Assembly: GCA_021295155.1 (NCBI GenBank)
Contig: JAJTJC010000036.1
Location: forward strand, 310,001 to 374,000
Reading direction: 5' to 3'
Origin: Flavobacteriaceae bacterium D16
GTDB taxonomy: Bacteria; Bacteroidota; Bacteroidia; Flavobacteriales; Flavobacteriaceae
Length of the DNA stretch: 64,000 bases
Both the position numbers and the translations under genes were made by a program. Below the pieces are notes generated by a model. It saw only the letters and a list, made by a program, of their open reading frames with translations, was not told the origin of the DNA and made no database searches. This document shows positions 61,991 through 64,000 of the stretch, in pieces. The number at the start of each line of letters is the position of its first letter. The stretch's first letter is position 1.

Positions 61991-63136
61991 ATGAAACGAA
62001 TTTTATTGTCCCTGGCATTTGCCATTAGCTTCCTGGGGCTCAAGGCCCAGGTTACTCAGGAAATATTTGAATCCTTTAAACTTCAGGAAAGACGTAATAT
62101 TCAATACTATATCCCGGAAGACTATGATCCGGGGAAGAAATACCCGCTGGTTATTGTACTGGACGGAGACTACCTGTTTGACCTGGTAGTCGCAAATTCA
62201 AAATTTTACAGCAAATTTCAGGGCATGCCCGAAACGATTATACTGGGCGTAGGACAACAGCCGGATAATCTAAGGTGGGAAGACTGTGCTTTTGATGAGC
62301 GCAATGGTTTGCCAGGTGAAAAAGGGCCTCAATTCTATGAATTCCTTGGGATGGAAGTCATCCCATTTCTCGAGACTACCTATAGCACAGCCCCTTTCAA
62401 AATTTTTGTGGGCTACGACATTACAGCCAATTTTGGTAACTATTTCCTGTTTAAAGATAGATCGCTGTTCAATGCTTATATCAGCATATCCCCATTCCTG
62501 GCTCCTGATATGGCAAGTCGCGTCCCTGAACGCCTGAACATACTTCAACAGCAGATCTACTATCATTTAATAGTTCCTACAGGAACTGGAGATAATTGGA
62601 ATGCCACCTTGCAATTAGACAGGGGGTTAAAGAGCCTGGAAAAGGAAAATATTCAATATTTCTATGATGAATACAAGGACGCTGATGACACCTCAGTAAT
62701 CACTTATGGCCTGGGTAAGGCATGGGACAGGACATTTGGTCTTTTTAAACCCATTACCCCACAGGAATACAAGACACAAATCCTGACTTCGGAAGGTCCT
62801 GTCTTTGATTATCTTAAAAAGAAATACGACAAAATTGAATCCCTATTTGGTTTTCAAAAACAGGTTGAACTAAATGACATTATGGCCATATACGCCGGTT
62901 GTCGAAAAAAAGACGATTTTGAATCCCTCAAACCCCTAGCTGAATTGTGTAAATCGGCTTTTCCCGAAACCATGCTGGGCTATTATTTTGAAGGGGAGTA
63001 CTACGAAGAGATCGGGGAACCTAAAAAGGCACTGAGAACCTTTGAGAAGGCCTTTGGCATGCAGGAAATTGATTTCCTGACCAAGGACATGGCCCTCGAG
63101 AAAATGGAAGCTCTCAAAGCCGATTTCGGATACTAG
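61991..63136 (+). CDS. Exported esterase-like alpha/beta hydrolase without Ser nucleophile
   Basis: A 381-residue exported protein (signal peptide ending LKAQ). The first 270 residues follow the putative-esterase D fold (PLVIVLDGDYLFD, ETIILGVGQ, YISISPFLAP). The nucleophile elbow, normally GxSxG, reads G141-Y-D143-I-T, so the Ser is Asp and the enzyme is probably inactive or works differently. The C-terminal 100 residues are helical TPR-like repeats. It closes the panCD-UPF0104 string, followed by a hairpin. Confidence 0.82.
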   Translation: MKRILLSLAFAISFLGLKAQVTQEIFESFKLQERRNIQYYIPEDYDPGKKYPLVIVLDGDYLFDLVVANSKFYSKFQGMPETIILGVGQQPDNLRWEDCAFDERNGLPGEKGPQFYEFLGMEVIPFLETTYSTAPFKIFVGYDITANFGNYFLFKDRSLFNAYISISPFLAPDMASRVPERLNILQQQIYYHLIVPTGTGDNWNATLQLDRGLKSLEKENIQYFYDEYKDADDTSVITYGLGKAWDRTFGLFKPITPQEYKTQILTSEGPVFDYLKKKYDKIESLFGFQKQVELNDIMAIYAGCRKKDDFESLKPLAELCKSAFPETMLGYYFEGEYYEEIGEPKKALRTFEKAFGMQEIDFLTKDMALEKMEALKADFGY

Positions 63137-63162
63137 CATCTACATGTAAATAGTAAGGCCAA

Positions 63163-63196
63163 TACCGGGAAAGTATCCGGTAGGTTTTTGTTTTTC
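63163..63196 (+). terminator. Probable terminator before radA
   Basis: TACCGG (63163-63168) pairs with CCGGTA (63177-63182) over an 8-nt loop, followed by GGTTTTTGTTTTT. Confidence 0.6.
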
Positions 63197-63242
63197 CTGC
63201 AGGACACGATATCTTTAGGGTCTTGCTCACCAACAGGGAACC

Positions 63243-64000
63243 ATGGCCAAAACAAAAACAGCATTTTTCTGCCAGAACTGCGGCACACAATACGCCAAAT
63301 GGATTGGCCAGTGTTCCGCTTGTAAAGGGTGGAACACCATTGTAGAAGAGGTTATCCAAAAAGAATCTACTTCCTGGAAATCCAATCAGGGAGATTCCCG
63401 TACTGCAAAGCCTCGCAGAATCAAAGACATTAGCCTGGATAAAGAAACACGCTTAGACCTGTGGGATGCAGAGTTTAATCGGGTACTGGGTGGGGGGCTA
63501 GTACCTGGTTCGCTTGTGTTACTTGGTGGCGAACCCGGTATTGGAAAGAGCACCCTGGTCTTACAAACCGTCTTAAAACTCCCCATAAAATCCCTGTATG
63601 TATCCGGAGAAGAAAGTGAGAAGCAGATTAAAATGCGGGCAGAAAGGATCCTGAAAGGAAATGAAAATTGCTTTATTCTAACCGAAACCAAGACCCAGAA
63701 CATATTCCGGCAGCTGGAAGCCATGGAACCAGAGCTGCTTGTAATCGATTCCATTCAAACCTTACATACTGATCACATCGAATCTGCCGCTGGCAGTATT
63801 TCGCAAATTCGGGAATGTACGGCAGAGCTGATCCGTTTTGCAAAAGAAACACATACCCCAGTAATTTTAATTGGTCACATAACAAAAGAAGGACAAATTG
63901 CAGGCCCTAAGATTCTGGAACATATGGTAGATACCGTTTTACAATTTGAGGGCGACCGGCATTATGTATATCGTATCCTGAGGGCATTGAAAAACCGCTT
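63243..64000 (+). CDS. radA: DNA repair protein RadA (C-terminus outside window)
   Basis: A frame from ATG 63243 open to the window end (252 residues seen of about 450). The N-terminal zinc finger CQNCGTQYAKWIGQCSACKGW (Cys10, 13, 24, 27) and the RecA-like P-loop GGEPGIGKSTL are diagnostic, followed by YVSGEES and VIDSIQTL. RadA drives branch migration of recombination intermediates. The KNRFG motif and the Lon-like C-terminal domain would lie beyond the window. Confidence 0.95.
   Translation, partial: MAKTKTAFFCQNCGTQYAKWIGQCSACKGWNTIVEEVIQKESTSWKSNQGDSRTAKPRRIKDISLDKETRLDLWDAEFNRVLGGGLVPGSLVLLGGEPGIGKSTLVLQTVLKLPIKSLYVSGEESEKQIKMRAERILKGNENCFILTETKTQNIFRQLEAMEPELLVIDSIQTLHTDHIESAAGSISQIRECTAELIRFAKETHTPVILIGHITKEGQIAGPKILEHMVDTVLQFEGDRHYVYRILRALKNR

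Overview
The window reads as chromosome of a marine-type member of the Bacteroidota, most likely family Flavobacteriaceae. The support is the gliding genes gldD and gldE next to ssb and mutY, two TonB-dependent receptors, the families DUF3127, DUF4199, DUF4270, DUF4301 and DUF2490, flavobacterial gene orders such as HU - tiny basic protein - RNase G, and many -7 promoter boxes of the Bacteroidota form TAnnTTTG. Coding density is high. I see no tRNA, rRNA, insertion sequence, prophage or CRISPR array. The first gene (YitT family) and the last (radA) run off the window.

Layout. 1-5.8 kb: a minus-strand operon of TetR regulator, ABC exporter with a badly degenerate ATPase site, HlyD adaptor, TolC-like channel and a YitT protein. 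5.9-6.7 kb: two tandem paralogous small exported proteins. 6.8-10.0 kb: a LysR regulator divergent from a small membrane protein, two paralogous small soluble proteins and an SbtA-type sodium/bicarbonate transporter, with two matching 17-bp palindrome-like sites. 10.1-17.3 kb: housekeeping genes (tag, aat, DUF3127, flavin reductase, histidine kinase, HIT, greA). 17.3-22.7 kb: a probable thiamine uptake cluster, made of a TPP-riboswitch-controlled TonB receptor, DUF4301, a NadR-like kinase, a PnuC/PnuT permease and a thiamine-binding-fold protein.

22.8-30.8 kb: phosphopantetheinyl transferase, ahcY, L27/L21, an M16 peptidase pair and an EamA permease. 30.9-38.0 kb: threonine dehydratase-like enzyme, gldD/gldE, ssb, mutY, HU, a 29-residue ultra-basic protein and RNase G. 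38.1-41.9 kb: an exported glycosidase-like lipoprotein, recX and a JmjC-like oxygenase. 42.0-49.4 kb: biotin genes bioF, DUF2007, bioD, bioA, a ketoacyl synthase lacking one catalytic His, and bioB, interrupted by an oppositely oriented GT39-like gene. 49.5-56.9 kb: GNAT, atpCD, a large TonB receptor and glmS. 57.0-64.0 kb: DUF4270 lipoprotein, a one-domain GT5 protein, panC, panD, a UPF0104 membrane protein, a pseudo-esterase and radA.

The two most promising systems are the LysR/SbtA locus, which has two unknown small proteins where cyanobacteria would have SbtB, and the thiamine cluster, in which a kinase annotated as NadR-like sits among thiamine genes. Functions are assigned from motifs and gene context by reading only; no database search was run.
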